Source: Elephas maximus indicus
Taxonomy: Eukaryota; Chordata; Mammalia; Proboscidea; Elephantidae
Assembly (NCBI RefSeq): GCF_024166365.1
Contig: NC_064842.1
Coordinates: 27,809,001-27,873,000 of the forward strand
Length of the DNA: 64,000 bases
Direction: 5' to 3'
Each line of letters begins with the position of its first letter. The stretch's first letter is position 1. The translations under genes and the position numbers were made by a program. Of this stretch, positions 10,015 through 25,000 are shown in pieces. The notes under the pieces are model-generated. The model saw only the letters and a program-made list of their open reading frames with translations, did no database searches and was not told where the DNA came from.

Positions 10015-13000
10015 CTGAAAGGAAAGTAAACATATCATTAGTGGTTTCCCTCAGTTTAAAATTTGTGTTTGCTGCACGCAAACAGCATGTCAAGAATTAA
10101 ACCATTTAGTTAGCATTCTGCTGAGAGGCCCTCCCAACCTGTGGCAGCTACCTTCCCTTCTGTGATTTCTAAGACACTGAGCTAAGGGAAGTATACTGGT
10201 GGTGGCACCTTCTGCCCTGTCCAGCTCAGGGAAGTTGCTCTCCACATGCCTGGAACCTCACACCATCCCAGGCCTTGCTGGCCTACCTGTCCTCAGCACA
10301 GCCGTCTCCTGCCCCTTGCGCCTGGGGAAATGCAATCTTCCTCCTCACCCAGGTTTGGGAACTCCTAACGAAGTAGAAAAACTGCTGACCTGAATTTTCC
10401 ATTCCTCGTTTACTGAGGAGCTTATTCCAATTAACAGGTTGGGAACCAAGGGACTTGGGTTCTGATTTTGTCTGCCTTGGATTAACTCCAGGGTCTTGGA
10501 TAAATCACACAATGAATATGGAATTTCAGAAGCTGAGAGCAGTGCTAGAGCTTGTGCTGCTGTCTGCTGATCCTGATCACACGCCAGCATGGCCCATCAC
10601 GGCATCACTCTTTCTCAAAAGCTCTTCAAAGCTCAGTATTCTAAGTAGTAATTAGCCTTCTGGCAGATTCAGCTTCAGATTCATCACTGGTGGCAGCCCT
10701 TCAAAGTTGTCTGCCTAAAACTCAAACCAATAAAAAAAAAATACTATCCATTTAAATCACCTTACACCTGAACATCGTACTTCTGATACCACGCTCCCGA
10801 TGCCACCATCTGGCTCTGATTCTACTGTTGGTTTTCCACCCACACTGACAAGGCCAGTGTGGTCAGTGTGCTACACATTCTCCCTAGGGCCCTTGCCTCC
10901 ATCAAGATTCTGGAACAGAGCAGAAAAGGACAGCATAGCCTGGCTGCTAACCCAACCCCATCCCCAGAGGCCACACTGAGGCACAAAATCTCAATCTGGA
11001 AAGAAGCAAACAGTACTCTTCTGGTAAGAGTCATGGAAGTGGATGTTAGGGGAAATTAGGAAGAAGGGGAAATTCTGTGAGTTACAGAGCTAACTGGCAG
11101 AAATGAAGGCTCTGGGACTACACAGAGAATTGGAATATCTATAACCTGAGATGGTATCTCCACAAGATGGTGGAAGTTCCAGGTGCAGCCAGGTGAAAGG
11201 GGCCTTTGGTAATGTGCATTTAACAAAATCTCAAGGGAACACTTAACACCCTGCCTCACACTATGGCTCAGAAGGAAAAAAAGGGGCGGGGGGGCTTCAC
11301 ACGGATACAGTGGGAAAGGAGTCAATTAGTTACCTATACAGTATCAGAGCAAATGCACAACCAATGAATTACAAGCAACTGGCAAAGAAATGGCACACCA
11401 TACTACTGCAAAAGGACAGAAAGGAGGGCACGAGCGTGCAAAAGAAAGACCCCCCTCCCCCGCCCCAGACAAAAGCATGGACCAATGAAATCCCTCATCA
11501 CCATCTCATACTACAGAACAGCTTGGTAAGAACATGAATTTGATAAAGGTGAAATTACAATACTGAATATTATTAAAAGACTAGATGAATTTTAAATGAC
11601 AAGGAACAGAAGACACTTTGAAATCAAACTGATGGCATAGTGGAGAGATCTGAGATAATCTCAATGAAAGGATATTTAAAAGACAACACTTTGAAGTAAA
11701 TGGAAGGCATCTCTGGAAGACTGACCATAATGATCCAACATAATTACTGTTCCTGAAGTTGAAAACTAACAAATCGAACAAGGAAGATGTACTGTATTTA
11801 AAGATACATAAAATGCATCTATTCATTCCTTCAGCCTGCCAGCCTCGTAACTGTTTATCACAAAGATTTCTGGAATGTGGTTCACCTAAACTTACTGGTA
11901 TTACCTGAACTAAGAGATTGGAGATGAATATTTACATTTTTCATCTTTGTATTTTTCACACTTACTTTCAGTCTTTATAACAAGCACTCCCCCCACTCCA
12001 CCCCACCCCCAAACAAGGGAGTTGAGGAAAACAGAAGCAAAAATGTCAAGATAATAACTGGTTGATTTTCAGGGTTAGGAATATCAATTACTGCCCTCTT
12101 TGTTTTTAATACAGAAGATCGAAACTTGAGGCCAAGGTAGGTCGGAAAAACAAGTGACACCACTGGTTTCCTGTCACCCAACCACAGAGATCAACTTTCT
12201 TCTGCAGAATTTCCCTCTCTCTCTTAAGTCCCTCCTTTATACCCTGACCACTGCCAACTCAGCAAGCTGTTGTGAGGCCCTTTTCCACCTCCAGTGATTT
12301 GTTCAAATCATCTCCTCCATCTGGAAAAATCCCAATTTATCTTCTTGAACCTCCAGATTCTTCCCAGCCTTCTGAATTCCAAATTAATAACTGCAACTTC
12401 CAGGGACCCTTCCATGACCAGCCCCCATCAATTACTCCACTTACTAGACACTGCCTTAGATTGGAACTTCGCTGCTAACCAAAAGGTCGGCAGTTCGAAT
12501 CCACCAGCCACTCCTTGGAAACCCTACGGGGCAGCTCTATTCTGTCCTATAGGGTCACTATGAGTCGGAATTAGCTCGACAGTAACTGGTTTGGTTTTGG
12601 TATGAATATTATATCAATGTCAAATCAAACAGACCAAACTGTATTTCACTATCTTCCATTCAGCCTTTTAAGAACCACTCATGCTTTTAACTAGTTTTGA
12701 TGAGTCCTCAAGTACTCATAAGGTTCAGAGCATGAGAGGGTTTAAAATGCTGTGGAAACATGACTTCAGGCAAAGACCCTAAGGGACCATGTGAGGCAGG
12801 CGGTGGTGAGTCGTCTAGGCCCATGAGTGAACCTGGCCAACCACCCAGCACCTGCATCTCATGGAGATTTTATTCTCTGCTCAGCATCCCAGAAACATAT
12901 TTTGGGAAATGTATGTGTTATCACAAGAGTCACATATTAGAAACTCGGGAATTTTAGTTACAAAGATCTAAATGTATTTTTCTTGACTATATACAAACTC

Positions 13001-16000
13001 ATTGGGAGAAAGGACCACCACCTAAAACTGTACTACCGAGATGGGAGATGACGGATCCTCCGGGCAGATTTATGGTTTCTATGTCCTCATGCTCGCTTAG
13101 GAGTAAACATGTTACTCCTGTGCTTAGACAAGGTTCCTCTTAAAAGCTTCCTCTTAAAAATGCTTATTAATTGATATTGGGCTACACAGCAGTTTGCAAT
13201 ATGACAAAAAATAACAAATAATTCCGATGCAAATTATGTGGTAGCCTACTAGTAGGCTTGGCCATTGTCTGTGTTACAAAAAGCTGCATTCAAAATACAA
13301 TCTCCCAACAAACAAACCTACACACAATCTCCACATATTCATTTAAATGCACTACGTATCCTACCCCCGCTCCCAGGACTGCTGCTGCTGTCTCATTTTC
13401 AAAAAATATCATCTCACCTCAAAGTACATTCCAGGACTGAATGGAAAGGAGGTAATATTTCTCTCTTCTTCTCCCCAGGAGTCTTGAAGAAAAGAGTTTC
13501 TTACAAATGCTTTAATATTCAGGCGTGGGTTCAAGTGTAGAGCAATATCCCTTGATCTTCCTGCTACCAGATCAACATTAAAGCTTTTGAAAGAATAAAA
13601 GAAAAAGACTTTAATTAACCAAGTGGGAGAGGGTAGAGCTGAACTATGACAATAATTATAAAACATATATGCATATAGACATGGGAATGCAGACGGATGT
13701 GAGATTTTAAACTCTTGAGTTAGCCTTCCACTGAGATAACTACATTATTTGCAAAATACAAATGTAAAAACTTTGAAATCACTGTTGAGGCTCAGGATCT
13801 GGCTGGGAAGGAAGAAAGGCCTAAAGCTAGTAAACGAACAATTAACTCAGACTTCGGAGACTGGGGATCCGCTCAAGCGCTGTCTGCTTCTAATTGTTTA
13901 CACGTGTTCGTCTCTTCGTCAAAGTGTGCAACTAACTCTCTAGGAAATAGCCCTAATTTTAAGCTTTCAGAAGTCTAGGAAATCTCCTCTGGAAAGCTTC
14001 TTAAAGCCGAAATTTTACAAGTCACAAGACAACAGGAGCCGTAACAAAAGGCACCTGATCTTCTGGAGTTGTCTGGAGTTAACTAAGGCCAGGGTGGGTC
14101 CCTCCAGGGTATGGGAAGGGTGATTAGCAGCCGATCAAAAGAGCCATAAAATGCTGCTACCTTCTTGTCTGGCCAGAAAAAGCCTAGATCAGAACACCAC
14201 AAACTTAGTCCTGGCTCTGTCACCAACTCGCTCAACAGTCTAACTTCCATTTGCTTTAAAACTTACCTTTCACGGTAGGATAATGACACACACACACACA
14301 AAAAAACACCAAACCTGTTGCCGTCTAGTCGATTCCAATTCATAGCGACCCTACAGGACAGAGTAGGTCTGTCCCATAGAGTTTCCAAGGAGTGCCTGGT
14401 GGATTCAAACTGCTGACCTTTTGGTTAGCAGCTGCAGCTCTTAACCACTGCGCCACCAGGGTTTCCATTAATGACACTAGCCCTACTGTATCACGCAAGA
14501 CTGCTGCAGGAGTGTAAGGACATGACAGACACACACTAGGAAAGTATCAGCGCTGCTACTGGTAACTGAAAGATACTGACGCTTTGGCCTTTGTGTTCAC
14601 TTCTCCTTTAATGACGACAGTCCGTCCAGGGCCCATTGAGGAGTTCAGCCTTGCAGCAAATGGCAGAGTCTGAAAAGAAACCATACTCAGGACCAGGAGG
14701 CTTGCTGAAAGGGATCTCATGGGATAATTGTCCAGAAGACACGGGGGTGGTTAAGGGCCATTACACTGTAAACTCCACGAGGGGACAAACTCTGTCTTGA
14801 CCCCAGATGTATCCTCAGCAGCCAGCACCATGCCTAACACATAGTAAGCACTCAGTGAATGCATTTTAGATAATAAGATGAACGGGCACGAATGAGTGAA
14901 ACCCACTCAGGGAAGGCCACCTATGCCCAGGGTCTGAAAGCAGTGTTCTGTATCCTGCATGAAGCCGAGCAGCCAAGCTAAGGGGGAGCTAAGATCCACA
15001 CTAACAGCTCTGACCCTTTACTCCTGGTTGACTACGAGACCTGCCCAGGCACAGCACAGGAGTGTGCAATGGCCACTCTGGACTCATCCTGAGGATAGAG
15101 GTTACACAGAACAGCTGCTATAACTTAATTTGTTATGCATAGTTAAGAAAATTTTGGGCTCTTCAAACCTTTGAAACACAGTTGGTAGGTGGTATTTTGG
15201 CACAAGTCAAAGTGTGACTGACAGTCGAATCTTTGTTCCTGGTGTAGACAGTTCTGGGTGTGGCTCTAGAAATGTCTCCTTCTCTATCACTAGGCTGTAG
15301 GAAGACAGTTCTACAGTAAGGCACGGAGGGAATGCACCTGTCTTCCAAGGTTTACGCTATTCACTTTCCTGGCAATCTGATCAAATGTCTCACGTGTTTA
15401 ACCTAGGCAAAAAATACTTACAAGCTGTGAGATGCCAGACCTCTGTACCTATTGGAAGAGAAAGAAAAAATGAGAACACTCTGAAATGGAAGAATTACAT
15501 TTAGTAAAAAAAAAAAAAAATGAATAGTCTTGAGTATAAACACAAAGGTGGCCAGGGCTTAATGAGGGAGTGTCAGGAAACTGTAAAGGGCTAAGAAGAT
15601 GGGAATACAGTCTAATAAAACTGTTAGTCTGAATCCTTTATCCTCCATCAAAAGTTAATAACCTTTCATAATACTAACCTGTTGCCGTCTGGTCTATTCT
15701 GACTTATAGCAACCCTACAGGACAGAGTACAGCTGCCCCATAGAGTTTCCAAGGAGCGACTGGTGAATTCAAACTGCTGACCTTTTGCTTAGCAGCCGTA
15801 GCTCTTAACCACTACATCATCAGGGTTTCCATACGACACAGCAGCTTTAAAAATTTCTTACTTGTCAGAACTCAAATTCTTAAAAAGTCCAGACTTACTG
15901 GACCACCTGAGACTAGAGGACGTTCTGAGACAGGATTTAAATCTTGAACTGAAACTATCCCGAGGTCACCTTTTAGCAACATAACAGACTGGCACACAAA

Positions 16001-19000
16001 ATAGAGGATATTATCCATGAGTATGGGGCTCCATTAAAAAATCAACTACATGAGACCAAAAGGTCAACGATTACTCTAAAACAAAGATGAGAAGATAAGG
16101 GGGCAGGGAAGCTAGAATACTAGAAATGGGACAACCAGAATGCAATTAAAAAGAATGTTGATACACTGTTAAAAATATAACTAATGTGGCTGAATAATTT
16201 GTGTAGAAACTGTCAAATGGAAACCTTATTTGTTGTGTCAACTTTCACCAAAAACACAATAAAATATTATCTAAAGAAATTTCTTACTTGTCCTTTCCAG
16301 AGCACCCCCAAAATGCTGAGATGCTATCTTACCTCTGATGTATGAACATGCAGAGAACATAAGACCTTACTTCCTACAATAATAATAGCAAAGACTCAAT
16401 CTTTAAACTGTACTTGTTACCGCAGGGAGAGGAGATACATACAGAAGGACATTTGCCAAGACACTGATTAGTATTCAACGTTTATAAAATAACTCATGGA
16501 AGCACTACTCCACAGTTAAGAGTGACACAGTGCTTTGTCCTCTAATGATGGGCAGTGGTAATATAAACTGATAGTTCAAGTATCAGTGAAAACTTAAAAT
16601 GCCCAGCACCACAGAAGGGTTAGCCTCAGTTTTCATAGGATGACTTCTAGTAGTCTCATATTAGAAATATGACTTAAAGAAAGCAAGCTCATCACCTGAT
16701 TTACATGCAATTACAAGAGTATTCTTAAACTGATGGTTCATTACAAAATACAATATTTACATTTTCTCTATTTATCTGTATCAGCTCCACAGCAGATGCT
16801 TGGGTACCTTGTAAATCCTGAAAAAGGAGAGTAAAAATTTAATTTTTAGGATCCATCAGACCATCCTTCTAAATACAATCTGCTTGAGAAATCAAAAAGA
16901 ATTATAAATGGCACTAAACAGGGAAATATGCTTTAGAAATACACTAAAAATGCATTTAACATTAGGGTCTTCTCTCCCCCCACCCCATCAAATTGGCAAA
17001 CATCAAAAAGAATAATAACTAATACAGTAAATGGGCACAGCTGTGGAGAGTGCAAATTGTTTTCATCTTTTTGGAGAGCAACTTAGTAGTATCCACCAAA
17101 ACTTAACATGCAAATACCCTTTGACTCAGACATTTCACTTCTAGGACACTATCAGAGAAATACTCCACTGTACTCCTGTGTAAAGTAAATTCCTCCATGT
17201 AGCTAAAAAGGGTGCAGCTTTTTTAGTTTATTTTTACTGGAACTATAAGAGATTTGAGATCCTATACAAAATAAAGTCCTGGTTGATAAATAGTGTCCTC
17301 CGAAGAAGTTCTGGGTAGAGCAAATAGCTAAACATGATTACTAACTGAAAGGTTGGTGGTTCAAACCCACCCAGAGGTACCTTGGAAGTAGGCCTGGTGA
17401 TCTGCTCCCAAAAGTCACAGTCTTAAAAACCCCATGGAGCAGTTCTACTCTGCACACATGAGGTCACTGCAAGTACGTATAGACTCAACAGTGACTAAGA
17501 ACTACTAGTATGAGAGATTTACTTCCAAAAAGATTAATACTTTAATGAGGGAGACATTTACATTATTTTTGTCACAACAGAAGATGTTAATTAGAGATGT
17601 TTTTCACATCATTTGGTCAGAAAAGCATCATCAAAGAAGACCCCGAGCTGTAGAAGGGCACTCACCGAGCTGAATCTAAAAGCAACGGAGTGAATGTTCA
17701 CTTTGCCATAGATGCCCAGAGTGTCGATTTTCTCCAGACTAATCCTGTGGGCATAGAGCAGCGTATGTTTTCCATTTACAGCCACCTAGACAGACACAGA
17801 AGATGACCCCCCCACCACCAAAAATGAAACAGTTAATAAATTATTTTCCAAATTAGAATCCAACTCCTTGGGTTTAAGTTTATGCCTTTTCCCACAGATG
17901 TCCACATTACATGTCTGGGCAAATTGTGACTGAAAGAAACCATAACACCAGCAACATTTCTGAACTTCTACTGAGTTCCTGATCTGATTAGACCCCATGG
18001 ACCCTCACCCAGACAAATTATGCACTGTCAATGTATGTAAGTATGCATGTGTGGTATGTGTGCACATATGTCAGCATCCCAGGGTTCAAAGGGTGTCCAG
18101 AAATCAGAGACGCATTAGAGACCTATCAGCCCAGGTTAAAGGTCTGCCCGGCAAGCTTGCCACGTTTCTTTGAGGGCCATACAGTAAGCAAGTACAAGAG
18201 AGGACGCCTATAAACGCTCAGTAAATGCGTGGTGAATCTGCAGAATGAATGAACTGGCCAAGTTACCCAACTTATCTGAGACGCATTTTTCTTACTTGTA
18301 AGTAGGGAAAATCTCTCCCTCGAAGGGCTACTTAGGTGGGTCTCCTAGCACAGTGCCTGATACAGAGTAGGTATTCAGTACATTTAGCTCCTTTTCCTTT
18401 CCCCCCAAATGCCAGGTACCATGTGAGGTAACATGAGGAATACAGAAGCAGCACACAATATGGCATCTGACCTCAAAGAGCTTAAAGTCCTGTTGTTGTT
18501 GTTAGCTGCGGCTGAGTCAGCCCCTGACTCTTAGTGACCCTGTACACATTGGGATAGGACTATTGTGATCCACAGGGCTTTCAGTGGCTGATTTTCTGAA
18601 GTAGAGTGCCAGGCCTTTCTTCCTAGTCCATCTTAGTCTGAAAGCTCCACTGAAACCTATTCAGTATCATACCATGCAGGCCTCCACTGACAGACAGGCG
18701 GTGGGTGCACTGAGGTGCACTGACTGGGAATCAAACCTGGGTCTCCCACACGGAAGGAAAGAATTCAACCACTGAACCACCACTGCCCACCATTAAAACC
18801 AAACCAAACTTGTTGCCATCGAGTTGATTCCAACCCTACAGGACAGCGTAGAACTCCCCCATAGAGTTTCCAAGGAGCAGCTGGTGGATTTGAACCGCCA
18901 ACCTTTTGGTTAGCAGCCAGGCTCTTAACCACTGCACCACCAGGGCTCCGGTATAGACATAAGTGCTCAAAAAACCAGAGAAGGGAGAAGTCACTGGAGG

Positions 19001-22000
19001 TTAGGGGACTTAGGGAAGAACTGCAGCCTGAAGGACTGAAAGGATCTGCGCCCCCAGACGGAGAGTTTTCACTCTAATCGATAGAAATCTCTAGTTCTGG
19101 GACAGCTCTATAGGCTTGAGGGACAATGGTTATAACCGTCTTCAAGACCAATTCAACTCTACACATATTCTTCAGGTATAAAATGTTTGATGAAGCCTGT
19201 GGTAGAATTTACTACACAAAGGACTCCTAAGATCCCCTCTGGTTCTAAAATCTCATGAGCCTAAAAAGAGCTACCTTGTGGCAGCACTGGACTTTACAGA
19301 ACACTTTTGACTTCTAAACTGGGATTCCCCTTCTGTTAGTTCCCAATTTCCTGCACATGTTTGGGTAATGGCAGTTAAAATTTATTACCACATAATTAAT
19401 GCCGTGCCAATTCCAAACAAAACTCAGCCCTGCTGGGAGAAATGTGCTCTAAGAAAAACACCTGGCCACACTGGACCTGTATTCCCACGTGGCAACAAAG
19501 AGCTGCCGTGCGCCTTCACATATTTAGGAACCTGCCTGGCCCCTACTCTCGAGAAAAATCAAAAAGCCACAGAATTTCTCTGGATTTAATAAACGAAAGG
19601 GTGAGATCAATAGTGTGGAAATATTCCCTGTAAGCTCATTGCCACTAATGAGGATTCAACTTGTCATTCTCCAAAACGAACCTGGAATTTGTCCTTCAGC
19701 ACCATGATCACGATTTCAAAAGACTTCTCTCTTTGGAAAGGCATGTCATAGGTGATGTCTTCCCGTCCCCATTTTTCACTGATCAGAGTATTGCAAACAA
19801 TGCAGCCGGCCCTTTTGAAACGTGGATTGAGATGAAAGGCCACATCAGCTCGAGGTTTCACGCTGCTGCCACACTGTAAGTCCACCTGGAATCTGAAGGA
19901 AACATGGGCCATGTGAGCGCTCACAAAGAAGAGTCTGAAAACATTAAGTCCTGTTTGATCTTTCCCCATGTACACGCTCCACAGAGGCTGTTATTAAGAC
20001 TTAAATGCATTATTATGATGGGCTTGGTACTATGCCAGACACAAGGGTCACCATGATAAGCAAGACAAAACTTGGCTCTCACAGAGCATCAAAGACTTGC
20101 CTAGACATTTCCTGCAATGCTTTTTCTCATGCATCATTGACAGGGTAAGTGTCTTCCTTGTTTCTCTGGGTGTGGGAGGGCTCTTGCCCTCGCTCACCCA
20201 TGCTTCTCTTTCAGCTCAGTGCATGCATTTGTGAGGGGGCGGGACTGAGGTGAGAATCTGCAGATCACAAGACACCTAACTGACTACAACCTTGACCTTC
20301 TTAGCACCAGCTTAAAACAGAGAACACTTAGTTAACAGTTCTATGCAAGCCATTAAAACATGCTCTGTAACGTACCACTGGCTTGCTACCTGCAGCTCTT
20401 CCATGAGCCCATAATATGTATAGTACTGGAGAATAACTCTGCTTGAAGGAGGAAGAGGAGGTTGGGTCATACTCTTGCCTTTTAAAAGACTTAGCAATCT
20501 AATGAGTATTTTGTTCTTATTCCTTGCCTTTCTATGAGTAATGGAAAAAAGATTTCCCAATCCAGTTTGAATACACCTCCCTGGCTTCTGAAATATTCGG
20601 CATGAATCACAGCCCAGATGGTATACTGGGTATGTCAAGAAGCAGCATGAGATGTTCAGGGGCATGGCCCTCAGCAAGACTTACAACCAACAAACCCAAT
20701 CTGGGACAAAATTGTGACACAGAAAAAGTCTGCCTTTAGGCTCTCCTACCTCTGTATAAACTCGTCTCTGTCTTCAGGAGCTTACTTACTATTACATGAA
20801 TTCACAAAGGACTTTTAGTGAAAACAAAATCTCAGATTTCACCTATTAAATTGACAAATCAAGGACTGGTGTTTCTCCAAAGTCACAAAAATGACAACAG
20901 ACTATCTTGTGACAAGCCCACCTAGAGCAGCTTGTTAGCAATCCCTATCACATTATACAACATCAGAATACCAGCCACTGAGGCAGCTAAAGGCCCGGCT
21001 GGCAGGAAAATCCAGAATCAGTGACAGATGGGTTGGCCCTTTGTTCACTCACCCAGGGTGGCCTAAACAGATGGTTACTTATTCTTCCTTTCCTCCTTCC
21101 TTAGCAACAGAACCCCTGAGTTATAGTTGGGGCCATATCTTCCCAGAGTAAGAAATTTTACTTTCCTGCCTCCCTTGTAGCTAGGCATGATCATGTGGTT
21201 AAACTCTCCCAGAGAGATATAAGTGGAAGTGTTCGGGGACAACTACTAGAAATTACCTTAAAAGTCACCTGACATCTGCCTTTTGTCCACACACACGCAC
21301 ACCCATCCAACTACCCAAAACAGAGGTGTGATGAACTGAAGTTCTAGCTTCCTAGGATTATGAGAATAAGGGCCTTATGCTAGGGATAGCAGAGACTAGC
21401 TGGAACAGGCCTGCCTCTCTAATGACTTCATAGAGTGGCCTTACAAGGTTTGGGTTGTCTACCTTAGACTTAAGTTTCACAAGCCATGAATACAAGTCTA
21501 TCTTATTTAAATCACCGTTGTTGTATGGACGTCAGTCACAGATTGCTGAGCCCAACTCCAGCTGATACAACCCATTCCAGCCTTTGTACCCAAAGCAAGC
21601 ATTCAATAAAACCACTCAGGTCTTGAAATGCTGTGGGAATCGTAGGCTGTCACCATACTCTATCCCTGTTCTCTGACCATAATTCTCTTCTTTAACTAAG
21701 TATCCAACTCTTTATATTGAAATCAGACTTCTGGCAATAAAATAAAAAATCCAAATAACCTTTCTTTCAGTCATTCATTCCAATCTCCTCAGCACCTTGG
21801 CCAGGACTGCTAATGAAAGCAAAATCAGGCCTAGAAATGTCAAAATGGTCTTTCCCACATTTTTTCATCATAGCTACAAAGTTAAAAAAGATAGTCATGT
21901 TCTTTTTTCATCTAACACAATGATTTTACCTGTCCGAATCACTAGGCACATGCCCACGTATTACAATCAAAGTCCCAGGCTCCAACTGCTCAGGAATGGT

Positions 22001-25000
22001 GCCAACGTAGGGGATTACCTGCGGGGAGAAATTGTTTTTAACAAATGATCATTTATATAAACAAAATTACTGACTAAGAAATTATAACCAAAACTCAGTT
22101 ATCAATAGAAGATGACTAAATTTTTAAAGGCTGCACACAAATCTGCTTAGAATCCAGCATTTTCCAAGTAGTCCTCACTGTTCAAACAGCTACAGGAAAC
22201 AACATGGTGAGGGTATTTACAATATCTACAAACCATTCTGAGTCCTTTGGAAAAAGATACAAGGTAAATACCATTCACAGTACTTCTTATTTGGCTGAGG
22301 GTTTTGTGAAATAAAACTTCCACTTAATATGATAATTCCAATAACAGAACAAACAAGTTTTTGCAATGCCATGCCTCCATGTGCCTTTTTCCCACCATCT
22401 CACTGACAACCCCCAAGAGCAGCCTCAAGACCACCCTAGACCCTAAGCCAATGCTGACAAAGTAATAATAGATATTTACTGCCTCTGGAGGGAGCTCCAA
22501 ACAAAGCCACACTCCCACACCTGGGATGAAAGGCCTAATCTCCTTCTCTAGCTTCCACAGCACAATCCCGACCACACTGTTAAAAATGCAACTGAGAACT
22601 GCACAGTCTTAAGGATTGGCTCCAGGTCCTGCGGATCAATCAGGACATGAAATCCAACTGCCCTGGGCTGGTCCTATTGGCAGGCTTCAGCTCTGACAGG
22701 TTGCCCTGCCCAGATTCAATGCACATCAGATCTCACCATTCCTCTACCCTAGAGATGACTCCACTGTCCTCCCGACCGCTGGCTGGGAACCTGCGCTACG
22801 TGGCTGTATCTGCTGCACCACAACCACCTCCCGCCTCCACTCTGGAGCATGTGACCAGCCCCTGCAGCCAGAAATCATTATGCCATATGCCAAGCTCTCA
22901 CCCCAGTTATGATAACCAAACCAAACCCGTTGCTGTGAAGTCGATTCTGACTCACAGCGACCCTACAGGACTGAGTAGAACTGTATATGTGCTAAACTTA
23001 TCCAGGGTAGCTCTAATTGACTGAGACCCACAAAAAAATAACACAGGAGAGCCCATGTAAGAGTAGTGGTAAGCTGGTGGCTTATACACTAAAAGTCTTT
23101 GCTCAAACCCAATCTCCTGGGCACACTGAGTTAGCCTCTCTGAGGACCCATCCACACACTTCATAACTTGCTCGTTCCCATACATCTCTGCCTAGACTGT
23201 GAGCTCTGTGGGGCAGGCCTGGATCAGCATGTCCACATCTCAGGCCAGAGAACAGACCATCACCAGATGCGTGACGCATGCATCTAGTTTCACCAGCCTG
23301 AGACTGGGTGCTGGCAGGCCTTATCCATGCAGAGGAGAGGCAGTTAAGCAGCTGCTGGACAGCGAGCTGAGGCAACAAGCTCACTGCTGCTCCAAGCATT
23401 TTAATGAGAAGTGAAGAAGGCCAATTATCCATTTGGTGTCAGGGCAATTGCTGAGAATAGGGTGGGTGGGGGTGAGCAGAGGCAGCATCAGATTACAAAA
23501 GGAAAAACATAACTAACTCTACTGACTGTGCTACGGCTCTAGTTCCGAATGGCTGGTTTTTGTGTGTAGGGAACGTGGGAGGGACGGCACATTCACACCT
23601 GTGCTACACATCTCATCTTTGGGGCCACACCTGATCCCAAGAATATGTAGCAGCATCTTTCAGAGTGTAAACCTCATAATAAAATGAAAACCACTTCTGC
23701 AACATCAAAATTTATATATACTAAAGTTATATTTAAACAAAATGTTTAATACCAGAAAAAAATGTTTGAGATATAAAGATCAGTGAAAATGTAACCTACA
23801 AAACTATAGCATATGGTATGACGTCAACTAACTCAAAAATAAATAAAAACACCCTAAAGAAATAAACCAAAGAGGCTGCAACAGTTTTCTTGGGGGATGG
23901 GACTCTCATTTTCTTCTTCATGTATTTTCATATTTTCCAGATTTCTATAATCAGCATTTTTTATAAGCACAAAAATATTTTTAATCATATACTTAATTTT
24001 AGAGTTGGAAATAAAGAGTTTTGAGTCCAAACAATCTATGTCCATCCCAGTCAATAAATTGCTTACAACTGTTAAGTTGTTCTGGTCTTAGAAACAAGTA
24101 TGCTGAGAACTGGCTCTTTGCTGTCTTAGTTGTATGGGTTACAGTAGCGCTGTTTTAGGAGAATACCCTGAGGCACATCTGTAATACTCAACTTTCTTGG
24201 ACCAGGCTAGTGAGATAAAACGCCCTGCAGTCTACTCATTTAACTCATGACTAATTGCTCCCATGAAAAAGGAGGGCATTGTTTTCTAGGCAACTTCAAG
24301 CTAGAGTCTTTAGAGCTTCAGAAATAATTACTATTTATGTACATTTTTAGAATATAGATATAATCATTTTGAAAACAATATCATAAGTTTAAGCCAGGTT
24401 TGGTGTTACTTGCTGGTAAAACATCCTAGCAGACTCATACAGCTTTTCCTTTTTACCTGCTTACAAATGCCTGATATGTGTAGGCTAGGAGTTAGCCTGC
24501 AGCTGGAAGTGGGAGGCTCCTGTCCTTGGGATGCTTATAATATAGTTGGGGAGAAGACATATGTCCATGAAAAGATGATTCCAGTGGAAACGGGGTATTC
24601 TGATTGGCTGTTCAAAATCTGAATCCCTTTCTGTAGAGGGCTGAATAGCGCCCCACCCCCTCAAAATTCACACGCACCTGGAACCTCAAAATGTGACTTT
24701 ATTTGGAAGGTGTCTCTGCGCATGTAATGAATTGAGGACCTTGAGATGAAATCATCCTGGATGTAGAGTGGGCCCTAAAACCAATGACTGGTGTCCTTGT
24801 CAGAGGAGGAGAGGACACACAGAGGAGAAGGCCATGTGAAGGGAGAGGCAGAGATCTGGGTGATGCAGTCCCAAACCACGGAACGCCAGGAGCGCCCCAC
24901 CCCCGAGAGCTGAAAGAGACAAGGAAAGATTCTCCTCTAGAACCTCCAGAGGGATGGTGGCCCTGCCAACACCTTGATTTTGGACTTCTGCCTCCAGAAC

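Noticed and set aside
14400-14467. tRNA-like sequences with A- and B-boxes here and in every AfroSINE head
   Set aside because: They are the promoter heads of SINE copies, lack a complete cloverleaf, and continue directly into SINE bodies.
22647-23024. 125-codon + strand open frame
   Set aside because: Its 3' third is antisense AfroSINE; the rest shows no domain and lies in an LGALS8 intron.
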